Assembly: GCA_001818365.1 (NCBI GenBank)
Contig: MHKK01000015.1
Coordinates: 1 to 50,773, forward strand
Source: Candidatus Komeilibacteria bacterium RIFCSPHIGHO2_01_FULL_52_14
Lineage (GTDB): Bacteria; Patescibacteriota; Patescibacteriia; UBA1558; 2-01-FULL-52-15
DNA: 50,773 nt
Reading direction: 5' to 3'
In this document: positions 32,760 to 40,350 of the stretch, in pieces
How positions within the stretch are numbered: position 1 is the first letter of the stretch
How the letters are laid out: each line of letters begins with the position of its first letter
Position numbers and translations under genes: made by a program
Notes under the pieces: generated by a model
Told to the model about the DNA's origin: nothing
The model's input: only the letters and a program-made list of their open reading frames with translations
Databases searched by the model: none

Positions 32760-32787
32760 ACTATAGCATTTTGTCTAAGTTTGTCAA
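32760..32787 (-). promoter_or_regulatory. Consensus promoter of the Nudix gene
   Basis: TTGACA (32787-32782) and TATAGT (32765-32760) are spaced by 16 bases, the best sigma-70 match in the window. The expected start is about 50 bases before the ATG at 32699, giving this gene a normal leader with a Shine-Dalgarno site. Confidence 0.8.
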
Positions 32788-32839
32788 GGTCCTGAAGCAA
32801 CCGTGATCATTGATAATTAGAGGCCAATCGCTTATAGTT

Positions 32840-34066
32840 ATGACCTGTATGGTTGCGCATCAAGGAAAAAAGAAAATTGCGATTGTAACTCCCTACGGCG
32901 CCGAGCCGCGTTTTGACAATTACGCGGAATTTGTTTTAGCTCAAGGATTGATCAAAAATGGATATGAGGTTCATTTTCATACCTACGCCATTAAAGACAA
33001 CCCGCTCCACATCAACGGTGTGTACAAGGGTGTTTCGGTCATACGGTGTCGTCAGCGGTTCGGTTTTTCTCCATCGCTGTTATTTTCAATCATTGGTTTT
33101 AAGCCCGACATCGTTTTATTTTTTCATCCGCGAAATTTTTTAAATCTGAGCGCGTATATTGCCGGCCGTTTCGTAGGAGCGAAAATTATCGGCGAAATCG
33201 TCGGCATTTTGCACGATCCGTTTATCGTTAGCGATAGGGATAACCCGCTCGAACATATGATCCCGAACGTACAATTGTTTCTGCGCTGGAGCGATGTTTT
33301 TCGCGTACCCTTTTCACGTAGACCTTTTTGGAACTGGAAGAATTTCATTTTTCACGCACCGACCGCTCACGCTGACGCGATCATTGGCGTCAGCAAAGAA
33401 GAACAGCGCCTGATCGAGAATTTTTATAAACGCAGAGCAGAAATGATTTACTGGTGCATCCGCACGGACGCTTCAGTTCGTCAGGATAAGCCATCTGCCG
33501 AGAAATGTGGTCCCGTACCGGAACGTTTTGCACTTTTTATCGGACAGCTGAAACGCAGAAAGGGATGGGATACCGCACTCGAAGCGATCGCGTACCTTAA
33601 AAAGAACGGAGCTCCGCTGTCGCTTGTTTTTGTTTGCTCGTCCCCGACTGTTGATGAAGCTCGTGAGCTTGCAAAGAAGTTGGGTATAGAGGATGTGGTG
33701 CATTTTATGACTCGTATATCGAATGAGGAAAAAGAGTGGCTCTATCGCAACGCGCAAATGTTGCTTGTTCCGAGCCGATACGAAGGGTTTGGCCTGACTA
33801 CCTTCGAGGCTTTTATGGCTGAAATTCCGGTGTGCGCAACCTCGATCCCCGTGCTTTTGGAGTTTTTGCATGATGGCCAGAACGCTTTGTTGTCACCGGC
33901 CGGCGACGGCGAGGCGCTTGCTCGAAATATAGTGAAACTACAAAATGACCCGGCACTTCGCGAAAAATTAATATCGAACGGCAAAAAAACAGCAGCAGAG
34001 TTTTCCGAAGCAATTATGATCGAGCGATATCTTTCGTTGTTCGACCGGCTTCTCAAAAATAACTAG
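32840..34066 (+). CDS. GT4-family glycosyltransferase
   Basis: A 408-residue GT-B enzyme. It has I-V-T-P-Y-G-A-E-P-R near the N-terminus, F-I-G-Q-L-K-R-R-K-G-W-D at the start of the donor domain, and Y-E-G-F-G-L-T-T-F-E (EX7E). The start is uncertain between 32840 and 32849; neither has a clear Shine-Dalgarno site, and an upstream TTG (32810) is less likely. It stands alone between the divergent Nudix gene and a convergent epimerase gene. Confidence 0.88.
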   Translation: MTCMVAHQGKKKIAIVTPYGAEPRFDNYAEFVLAQGLIKNGYEVHFHTYAIKDNPLHINGVYKGVSVIRCRQRFGFSPSLLFSIIGFKPDIVLFFHPRNFLNLSAYIAGRFVGAKIIGEIVGILHDPFIVSDRDNPLEHMIPNVQLFLRWSDVFRVPFSRRPFWNWKNFIFHAPTAHADAIIGVSKEEQRLIENFYKRRAEMIYWCIRTDASVRQDKPSAEKCGPVPERFALFIGQLKRRKGWDTALEAIAYLKKNGAPLSLVFVCSSPTVDEARELAKKLGIEDVVHFMTRISNEEKEWLYRNAQMLLVPSRYEGFGLTTFEAFMAEIPVCATSIPVLLEFLHDGQNALLSPAGDGEALARNIVKLQNDPALREKLISNGKKTAAEFSEAIMIERYLSLFDRLLKNN

Positions 34067-34117
34067 CGCAACGCGTTTTCACGCTTCACGGATAGCCTGC
34101 TCTTGCTGCAGCCTGCA

Positions 34118-35137
34118 TCATTCGAACGTCTTCTCCAAACCACGATGAGGCGAGGAGGTGTACGCGCTACTTTTTTTCTGCGATAATTTTGATTTCCACT
34201 GATTGATTGTTTTTTTTAACCCTTCATCTAGAGATGTTTTCGGCTTCCATCCAAGAACTCTATATGCTTTCTCGGGAGTTGAATTGAGATAATAAATTTC
34301 ACCGACACGTTCTGGCTTAGTATCCCAGAGAATTTTTCCTTCATAACCGAGCATTTCGGCAATCTTTGTCGCTAAATCCTCAATACGTATCGCGTTAGCG
34401 GGTCCGGTACAGAAAAACTCGCCATTTACTTTTTCAGGATGCGACATAGCTTTCGTGTAAAGGTCAATCAAATCATCAATGTAAAGGAAGTTTCTCCACG
34501 GGTGCTTGTATCCAAAACGCACCTCATCGGGATTTTTAAGCATCTGAGTGATAATTTGTTCTACGACAAAAAAATCATTATCATGTCGTCCGTAGCTGTT
34601 CGTCTGACGGAATGCCGTAAAAGGAAAATTGTAAGCTCGTTTTGCGTACCGTAAATAGTATTCAACTCCTATCTTTGCGACCGAATACGGCGCGTTCGGA
34701 CGTTGTGGAGTATTTTCATCAAAAGGAAGTTTCTTAACCTTAGGATCAAGCACCTCTTCTTTCGTATGAACTTCTCCGTATGTTTCCATCGTTGAGGCAA
34801 AGATGAATAATTTTAAGTTCTCCAGATGTTTTGCTTTCTCGATCAAATTTACCGAACCGCCGTAATTAATCAAAGAAAAGTCCACAGGCTCGTAAAAAGA
34901 TTTTTCTACCTCAGTACGAGCGGCTAAGTGCACGATAAATTCAGGTTTTACCTCTTCGAGAATGTTTTGGATACCGGTAAAATTCATCAAGTCGCTGCGG
35001 TGCGTTTTTACTCCCTCGACTTTTGCGTGTGATTCATGTGTGACAAGACCATGCACCTCGTGTCCCTCAGAAAGGAGACGCTGACAAAGTTTTTCCCCGA
35101 TAAAACTGTTGCATCCGGTAACAAATAGTATACTCAT
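34118..35137 (-). CDS. NAD-dependent epimerase/dehydratase (extended SDR)
   Basis: The 339-residue enzyme belongs with UDP-glucose-4-epimerase-like nucleotide-sugar enzymes. The Rossmann motif is V-T-G-C-N-S-F-I-G, in which the middle glycine of the normal G-x-x-G-x-x-G is missing. H-L-A-A-R-T, F-A-S-T-M-E-T-Y-G and Y-S-V-A-K (catalytic Tyr and Lys) are all in place, as is R-Q-T-N-S-Y-G. It epimerises or dehydrates an NDP-sugar. It is read on the minus strand with the capsule-like gene upstream (138-base gap). Base composition is clearly AT-richer than the cluster before it, a hint of separate origin. Confidence 0.85.
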   Translation of the reverse strand: MSILFVTGCNSFIGEKLCQRLLSEGHEVHGLVTHESHAKVEGVKTHRSDLMNFTGIQNILEEVKPEFIVHLAARTEVEKSFYEPVDFSLINYGGSVNLIEKAKHLENLKLFIFASTMETYGEVHTKEEVLDPKVKKLPFDENTPQRPNAPYSVAKIGVEYYLRYAKRAYNFPFTAFRQTNSYGRHDNDFFVVEQIITQMLKNPDEVRFGYKHPWRNFLYIDDLIDLYTKAMSHPEKVNGEFFCTGPANAIRIEDLATKIAEMLGYEGKILWDTKPERVGEIYYLNSTPEKAYRVLGWKPKTSLDEGLKKTINQWKSKLSQKKSSAYTSSPHRGLEKTFE

Positions 35138-35275
35138 AGCGATTACGTAATTTGATTAGCTTTTTTAAGTTTGCCTTTCGAGTATCGTGCAACCTGTTCA
35201 CGACACTCAGCTCAATTTCACGATTTTAAGGCGAGTGCAACCGCATCATCATGCGGAGACGGATACGTATCGTTT

Positions 35276-36787
35276 TCATTGTAATTGCTTGTTGGTTAAA
35301 TGTAATTTTTGTGCTAAGAGATCCGCAAGCGGTTTAAGGCCTTCTTTGCGTTTCATGAGATCCTTCTCGCGCTCCCAGAGGTACTGTAAATTGAGATGAG
35401 CGGACTCACTAAAAATTGCTGCGAGTAAATTCAGTAATTCATTCTCGTCATAGCGAAAATTTTCGAGCTGTTCTTTTACAAGATAAGGAATATTTTCGGG
35501 CGTTTTGCAATGCTTCACAAAGGATAATTGATTATAAAAAATATCGCCGAAAGTGATCACCGGTTTTTTTAACAGTGTTGCCTCCCACCCGACGGAGCTG
35601 GTAATAGTCATAATAAGCTTGGACCGAGCGATAAGGTCAAAACTAGAAATATTAGGATTGATTAATTTTACGTTATGAATTTTTTTTATCGCTTTATAAT
35701 AATTCCGGGGGCGGTACGGTACCATTGTCGGATGCTCTTTAACATAAAGATAGTGATTGACAGGAAGCGACATCGCTATTTGTTTTATCAAATGAATTTG
35801 ATCGGCAAAAAATGGTGCGTAGAGGAGTAGACTTACTTCAGGTTCGTAATGTAACGGGAAGAATGTAAAATTATCGTTTTCGCCGGGTTCATCGTACAGA
35901 TCATCGACCCCGCGCAGATTCCGCAATTTTCTTCTTATACCGTCTTTAACGTAATTGATCGGGCTAATGTAATCATAATCATGGCGCTCTCTGCCCGTCG
36001 CATGATGCTTGAGAGAAACGAAAAACCACCTCATGATTTTCAGCGCATTAGTGGGCAGCACGAATGAAAGCTGTTTGCTTTTTGTCGTTTGATGATATTT
36101 TTTGTCGGCAAACTCATAGTGTGGTCTTGGTTGATGCCGAAAATCATTTAAAAAATTCTGCGCTTGTTTTAGTACCTTTTCCGGTGCCGATTCTTTTGAA
36201 AAAAGGTGTACTTTATTTTCTACTCCGGTCAGGCCATTATATGTTTCACTTAAAACATAGTTGTCATGAATCATGGTTGGATGTACAACATACGTTGCGA
36301 TGCCTCTTTTTTTCGCTATATGATATAAAAGTTTGCCACCCACTGCACCGATGACCGAAAAAAATATAAAATCCGGTTTTTCATCATCCAAAAATTTAAT
36401 AATAGCTTTTGCTGTCACTTGAAGTATGCGTAGCAAGTCATCATGAGAATAGTGCGATTTATCGTACGGGTATTCGCGCACATGACGATTATGCATTAGT
36501 GCACGATCAAGAGATACGTAGGGCCATAAATTTGGGATTCCGTATTCTGCCTCAAGAGACTGGAGAAAATGTGTATCGATGCGTTCACTCGAATAACGAC
36601 CATGAATCTCTTGGTCCAAAAGTAATGACGAATAATGAATTTCTTTTTGGCTCATCAAAAATTCATAACTTCGGCGAACATAGACATAACCGCAGAATTC
36701 GTCAATGCCGTAGTGCTCCTTTAAGAGTAGAGCAAGATTATGCCCCACGTATGCAAAACGACGCTGAAGGAGTAAGCACGCTTTCAT
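35276..36787 (-). CDS. Capsule polysaccharide biosynthesis-like protein (GT-B fold)
   Basis: A 503-residue soluble protein whose C-terminal half matches the pattern of capsule-synthesis proteins (KpsC/KpsS-like): Y-V-K-E-H-P-T-M near residue 370 and T-S-S-V-G-W-E-A-T-L-L-K-K-P-V-I-T-F-G near 415. The first half has a Rossmann-like F-F-S-V-I-G-A-V-G-G-K-L segment. It probably transfers a sugar during capsule-like glycan synthesis. The ATG at 36787 was chosen because the promoter's -10 box lies between it and the longer start at 36841. The gene is AT-rich (21 G+C in the 60 bases 35821-35880). Confidence 0.75.
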   Translation of the reverse strand: MKACLLLQRRFAYVGHNLALLLKEHYGIDEFCGYVYVRRSYEFLMSQKEIHYSSLLLDQEIHGRYSSERIDTHFLQSLEAEYGIPNLWPYVSLDRALMHNRHVREYPYDKSHYSHDDLLRILQVTAKAIIKFLDDEKPDFIFFSVIGAVGGKLLYHIAKKRGIATYVVHPTMIHDNYVLSETYNGLTGVENKVHLFSKESAPEKVLKQAQNFLNDFRHQPRPHYEFADKKYHQTTKSKQLSFVLPTNALKIMRWFFVSLKHHATGRERHDYDYISPINYVKDGIRRKLRNLRGVDDLYDEPGENDNFTFFPLHYEPEVSLLLYAPFFADQIHLIKQIAMSLPVNHYLYVKEHPTMVPYRPRNYYKAIKKIHNVKLINPNISSFDLIARSKLIMTITSSVGWEATLLKKPVITFGDIFYNQLSFVKHCKTPENIPYLVKEQLENFRYDENELLNLLAAIFSESAHLNLQYLWEREKDLMKRKEGLKPLADLLAQKLHLTNKQLQ

Positions 36788-36797
36788 AGATACTACT

Positions 36798-36826
36798 ACT
36801 TTAGCAAGACGGTTCTGACCTGTCAA
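36798..36826 (-). promoter_or_regulatory. Promoter of the capsule-like gene
   Basis: TTGACA (36826-36821) and TAAAGT (36803-36798) are spaced by 17 bases. The -10 ends 10 bases before the ATG at 36787, which predicts a leader of only a few bases. Its -35 box lies 8 bases from the -35 of the divergent promoter. Confidence 0.7.
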
Positions 36827-36834
36827 AAGCTCTA

Positions 36835-36862
36835 TTGACACCTTATGACCCCTTGCTATGCT
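36835..36862 (+). promoter_or_regulatory. Promoter of the HTH / flippase genes
   Basis: TTGACA (36835-36840) and TATGCT (36857-36862) are spaced by 16 bases. The -10 contains the ATG at 36858, so translation must begin at the later ATG, 36879. The two divergent -35 boxes form an inverted pair around 8 bases, a natural site for one repressor to control both. Confidence 0.7.
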
Positions 36863-36878
36863 GAATCATGTTATAGCT

Positions 36879-37127
36879 ATGGATAAGGAAATCAATCCAA
36901 ACACCGTCTATACGACGACCGAATCGCGTAAACTGCTCAAAATAAGCGAAAGTACGCTAAAGCGGTTGTTGAAAAAAGGGTTGATACGTGCGAATAAAAT
37001 CGGCAGACAATACCGTATCTTGGGCAAGGAATTATTGCGCCTGGTATCTCCGGAGGTCGAGAAACGGGCGATTAAATCCTACCTTCAAGTTAAAAAGAAA
37101 GTCGTAAATACCATAAATAAGTGGTAG
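36879..37127 (+). CDS. Helix-turn-helix DNA-binding protein (excisionase/MerR-like HTH_17)
   Basis: The 82-residue protein has T-T-E-S-R-K-L-L-K-I-S-E-S-T-L-K-R-L-L-K-K-G (two helices plus recognition helix) and R-A-N-K-I-G-R-Q-Y-R-I as the wing, then a basic helical tail. The start at 36879 is set by the promoter, whose -10 covers the earlier ATG. It lies 20 bases before the flippase gene and divergent from the capsule-like gene, so it may regulate the switch between the two units or itself. It is related in type to the small HTH protein at 6360-6629. Confidence 0.78.
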   Translation: MDKEINPNTVYTTTESRKLLKISESTLKRLLKKGLIRANKIGRQYRILGKELLRLVSPEVEKRAIKSYLQVKKKVVNTINKW

Positions 37128-37147
37128 GTAGGTATTGAGGCATGCTC

Positions 37148-38638
37148 ATGTCCTCGGATCCGAACATATATACAAAGACAGTACACAGCGGAAAGTGGTT
37201 TGCCCTAAGCACGATTGCACAGCGGATCATTAATTTTTTCGCGTTTCTGATTCTTGCCCGCCTGCTGCTTCCCGCGGACTACGGCGTCATCTCGATCGTA
37301 TTTCTCGTGACGGGGATAATTGACGATGTTTCAACGCCCGGATTCGGCGCCGCTCTGTTGCAAAAAAAAGACAATGTCGAGTACTACTTACGGGCCGTTT
37401 GGACCTGGGATGTTCTGCGTTCAGCGGTGCTTGCGGGTCTGATCGTGATACTGAGCGGCGAAATCAGCAGCTTTTTTAAAATACCGCAGTATCATCTCCT
37501 TATCGCCTTGAGCGGGCTGCTGCTTGTCATTCCGTCCGTTTCCAACCCAAAGCAGCTCTATTTTTTTAAAGAGCTTGATTTTAAGAAGATATTCATACGG
37601 GATGTGACTGGCGGTTTGGTGTACGCAGTCGCAGCGGTACTGTGGGTGATTTTCGTTTCACCGACCGCTTGGGCATTATTTTGGGCGAACGTGATAAGCC
37701 AGACATCAGAAGTGGCCATGACCTATGTCCTGATGCCTGCCCGCGTTCGTTTTGATTTCCGGCTCAGGAAGCTGTGGGACTTGAGTCATTACAGCAGATG
37801 GATCTACGGACAAAACCTGCTTAACTATTTTCTGACTTCTCTGGACAAGATATTCATTGCCAGGATGTTGAACAGCTCGGACCTGGGTGTCTACGCCCGT
37901 GCCAAGGATTTACCGACCGTCATAACTTCTCCGGTTACCTCCGGTATACGACGTGTCGGTTTTGCGGCTTTTGCGAAAGTGCAGGACAGTCTTGGACAAG
38001 TTCAGCGCGGATTCGTGAAGAGCGTCGATTTTTTTCTGCTCGTTTCGGTTCCGGTCAGCGTACTATTGATTTTAGAGGGAGGAACGCTGGTACAGGTATT
38101 TCTCGGCGACAAATGGCTGCCGATTTCCATGCCGCTGAAACTTTTTTCAATAGCCGCCATTTTGCTTGGGTTGGTTGGCATCGCGCGTTTAGTCGCGAAT
38201 GCCGTCGGAAGGCCCTCTTTAAACTTTAAGACCAATGTTATGCAGTTGATTGTATCGGCACCGATATTGTATATCGGGATTTTGAATTACGGTTTGCTTG
38301 GTGCGGTGGTTGGAAGTATGCTCAGCTGGACGATCGTGCTGCTGTATACCATCGGCGTCATGCGGCCCGTCTTGCAGCTCAATTTTAAATCGTTCGTGCC
38401 AACCATTGTCAGTTTCGCCGTCCCGTCACTCGGGACGCTATTGGTCGACGTACTGTTTCGGAATCAAATCCACGCATGGTTTAATCCGTTTGAGCGGCTG
38501 GGATGGATAGCGTTCCTCGGTCTGTTCTATATGGCAATTCTGTTTCTTGTCGCGCGCCTGTTCGATGAAAGCCCGTGGCATAGTTTTGTCGCCATGCTCA
38601 AAACGGTTTTAAAAAAAGGAGAGAAGGTAGCGGCTTAG
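37148..38638 (+). CDS. Wzx-type flippase, polysaccharide exporter (MOP superfamily)
   Basis: A 496-residue membrane protein with about 12-14 spans. The N-terminal F-A-L-S-T-I-A-Q-R-I-I-N-F, L-A-R-L-L-L-P-A-D-Y-G and G-F-G-A-A-L-L-Q-K patterns are those of Polysacc_synt/WzxC flippases. It turns lipid-linked oligosaccharides across the membrane, between the cytoplasmic glycosyltransferases and the ligase/polymerase encoded at 13850. The ATG at 37148 was preferred over 37142 because GAGG lies 7 bases before the former and only 1 base before the latter. Confidence 0.92.
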   Translation: MSSDPNIYTKTVHSGKWFALSTIAQRIINFFAFLILARLLLPADYGVISIVFLVTGIIDDVSTPGFGAALLQKKDNVEYYLRAVWTWDVLRSAVLAGLIVILSGEISSFFKIPQYHLLIALSGLLLVIPSVSNPKQLYFFKELDFKKIFIRDVTGGLVYAVAAVLWVIFVSPTAWALFWANVISQTSEVAMTYVLMPARVRFDFRLRKLWDLSHYSRWIYGQNLLNYFLTSLDKIFIARMLNSSDLGVYARAKDLPTVITSPVTSGIRRVGFAAFAKVQDSLGQVQRGFVKSVDFFLLVSVPVSVLLILEGGTLVQVFLGDKWLPISMPLKLFSIAAILLGLVGIARLVANAVGRPSLNFKTNVMQLIVSAPILYIGILNYGLLGAVVGSMLSWTIVLLYTIGVMRPVLQLNFKSFVPTIVSFAVPSLGTLLVDVLFRNQIHAWFNPFERLGWIAFLGLFYMAILFLVARLFDESPWHSFVAMLKTVLKKGEKVAA

Positions 38639-38642
38639 AACA

Positions 38643-39395
38643 ATGTACAAAGGTCAAAAAATTATCGCTACGATCGAGGCACGGATGAAATCAACGCGTT
38701 TGCCGGGTAAGGTGTTGCTTCCGCTTGCCGGCATACCAACGCTGTTGCTTTTGGTTCGGCGTATGCGTCACAGCCGGTATCTTGACGATATTGTCGTTGC
38801 GACGACCGTCGACAAAGCGGACGACGCGATTGTCAAGCTGTGCGAGGCCAGCAGGATAACCGTATTCCGCGGAAGCGAGCTCGATGTTCTTTCACGTGTT
38901 CTTGGTGCCGCGCGGTCTGCACAGGCGGATATCATCGTTGAGATAACCGGGGATTGCCCGCTTGTGTCGGGGGAACTTATCGATCGGGGTATCGCGGAGT
39001 TTTTCAAAAAAACGGTTGCGTACGCTTCGAACGACCTTGAAGCTTCGTTTCCGGTGGGACTCTCTGTCCAGGTATTCCCACTGAAAGTACTCGCTCAGGT
39101 CGATTCCCTCACCAACGATCCGATCGATCGCGCGCATGTTTCGTATTATATCTACACGCATCCCGAAACGTTTGCGCTTTCAAAGTGGATGGCGCACGAT
39201 GACGAGCGGGCACCGGATTTGCGCTTGACGCTGGATGAAGAGGCCGACTATAAGGTGCTTTCTGCGGTATTCGATCGGTTCAAGGCGAGTGCGGAATCGT
39301 TTACGGTGGCCGAAGCCGTTGCGTATTTGCGTGAGCGTAAGGATATTGCGATCTTGAATAAACAGGTACGACAAAAAGATGCCAACGAAGGTTAA
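38643..39395 (+). CDS. SpsF-like cytidylyltransferase family protein
   Basis: A 250-residue nucleotidyltransferase of the SpsF/CMP-KDO-synthetase-like group, with A-R-M-K-S-T-R-L-P-G-K-V near residue 13, V-V-A-T-T-V-D-K, F-R-G-S-E-L-D-V-L and I-T-G-D-C-P-L-V. Such enzymes activate acidic or modified sugars with CTP. In this setting it is the candidate for making the CMP-nonulosonate (the PseF step), although true PseF/NeuA proteins begin with a P-A-R-G-G-S-K-x-I-P pattern that is not seen. The next gene overlaps its 3' end by 17 bases. Confidence 0.82.
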   Translation: MYKGQKIIATIEARMKSTRLPGKVLLPLAGIPTLLLLVRRMRHSRYLDDIVVATTVDKADDAIVKLCEASRITVFRGSELDVLSRVLGAARSAQADIIVEITGDCPLVSGELIDRGIAEFFKKTVAYASNDLEASFPVGLSVQVFPLKVLAQVDSLTNDPIDRAHVSYYIYTHPETFALSKWMAHDDERAPDLRLTLDEEADYKVLSAVFDRFKASAESFTVAEAVAYLRERKDIAILNKQVRQKDANEG

Positions 39396-40350
39396 CACGG
39401 CAATCGTCATCGGAGCCGGTAAGATCGGCGCTGGTTTTGATTCGCCCAAGAGCCCGTCGATACTGACTCATGCGCATGCGCTGAAGACGCAACGCAGTGT
39501 TCGTTTTTTGGGACTTATAGATTCGAACCGCGCAGTAGGAAAAGCGGCAGCCCGAAGGTGGTCGGTTCCGTACTTGGGGACGAGCATACGTGCAGTGAAA
39601 GCCGGCGCAGACATTGTTTGTATTGCGACACCTGAACAAACGCACGAGAAAGTTTTTGTGCAAACGATCGCATGGCGACCGAAAATCATCGTTTTGGAAA
39701 AACCGTCATCGCTCGACACTGCGATAACAAAGCGCATGGCACGCCTTGCCCGGCAAAACAAGGTCTCAGTCGCTGTCAATTACAGCAGGGCGTTCGATCC
39801 CGTGTTGCGGCAGCTGCGGGATGATGTTCGGGCCGGGAAGTACGGTCGCGTCATAAGCGCATCGGGCTCCTACACTAAAGGGTTGCTTCACAACGGGTCC
39901 CATATGGTGCAGCTCGCAGAGTACTTTTTTGGCGGTGTGTTACATGCGATTCCGTTGCATTCGACCCTTGATTTTACGAAGAGCGATCCGAGCATTTCGG
40001 CTTTTTTACGGTTTGACCACTGCGATCAATTTTATTTGTCGGCAGGCGATGCCCGCGCTTTCGCATTGTGCGAGTTTGTTGTTCTCTGCGAGCGGGCGAG
40101 AATTCGATATAGCGATTCGGACGACGCAATCTACATCGCACAAGTAATTCCGGACAAACGGTACGCGGGATTTCGCCGTTTGAGTCAGGAGCGCAAGACG
40201 CTAACCGGCGGCCGCAAGGTGATGCGGCATGTCATCGAATCGGCAGTCAGGCATATTCGGTCAGGCGTTTCTGTTCCGTGCGACCTGACAGCGGCGATGC
40301 ATGCCGAAGCTATCTGTATTCAGCTTAAAAAACAGTATGAAAAAAAGTAA
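39379..40350 (+). CDS. Gfo/Idh/MocA-family oxidoreductase
   Basis: The 323-residue protein has a Rossmann start I-G-A-G-K-I-G-A-G at residues 11-19, I-A-T-P-E-Q-T-H, the family E-K-P motif near residue 103 and N-Y-S-R-A-F-D near 130, then a C-terminal alpha/beta domain with G-S-H-M-V-Q-L near 180. It oxidises or reduces a nucleotide-sugar or sugar hydroxyl using NAD(P). It overlaps both neighbours, so the trio cytidylyltransferase, oxidoreductase and aminotransferase is one translationally linked module. Confidence 0.85.
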   Translation: MPTKVNTAIVIGAGKIGAGFDSPKSPSILTHAHALKTQRSVRFLGLIDSNRAVGKAAARRWSVPYLGTSIRAVKAGADIVCIATPEQTHEKVFVQTIAWRPKIIVLEKPSSLDTAITKRMARLARQNKVSVAVNYSRAFDPVLRQLRDDVRAGKYGRVISASGSYTKGLLHNGSHMVQLAEYFFGGVLHAIPLHSTLDFTKSDPSISAFLRFDHCDQFYLSAGDARAFALCEFVVLCERARIRYSDSDDAIYIAQVIPDKRYAGFRRLSQERKTLTGGRKVMRHVIESAVRHIRSGVSVPCDLTAAMHAEAICIQLKKQYEKK

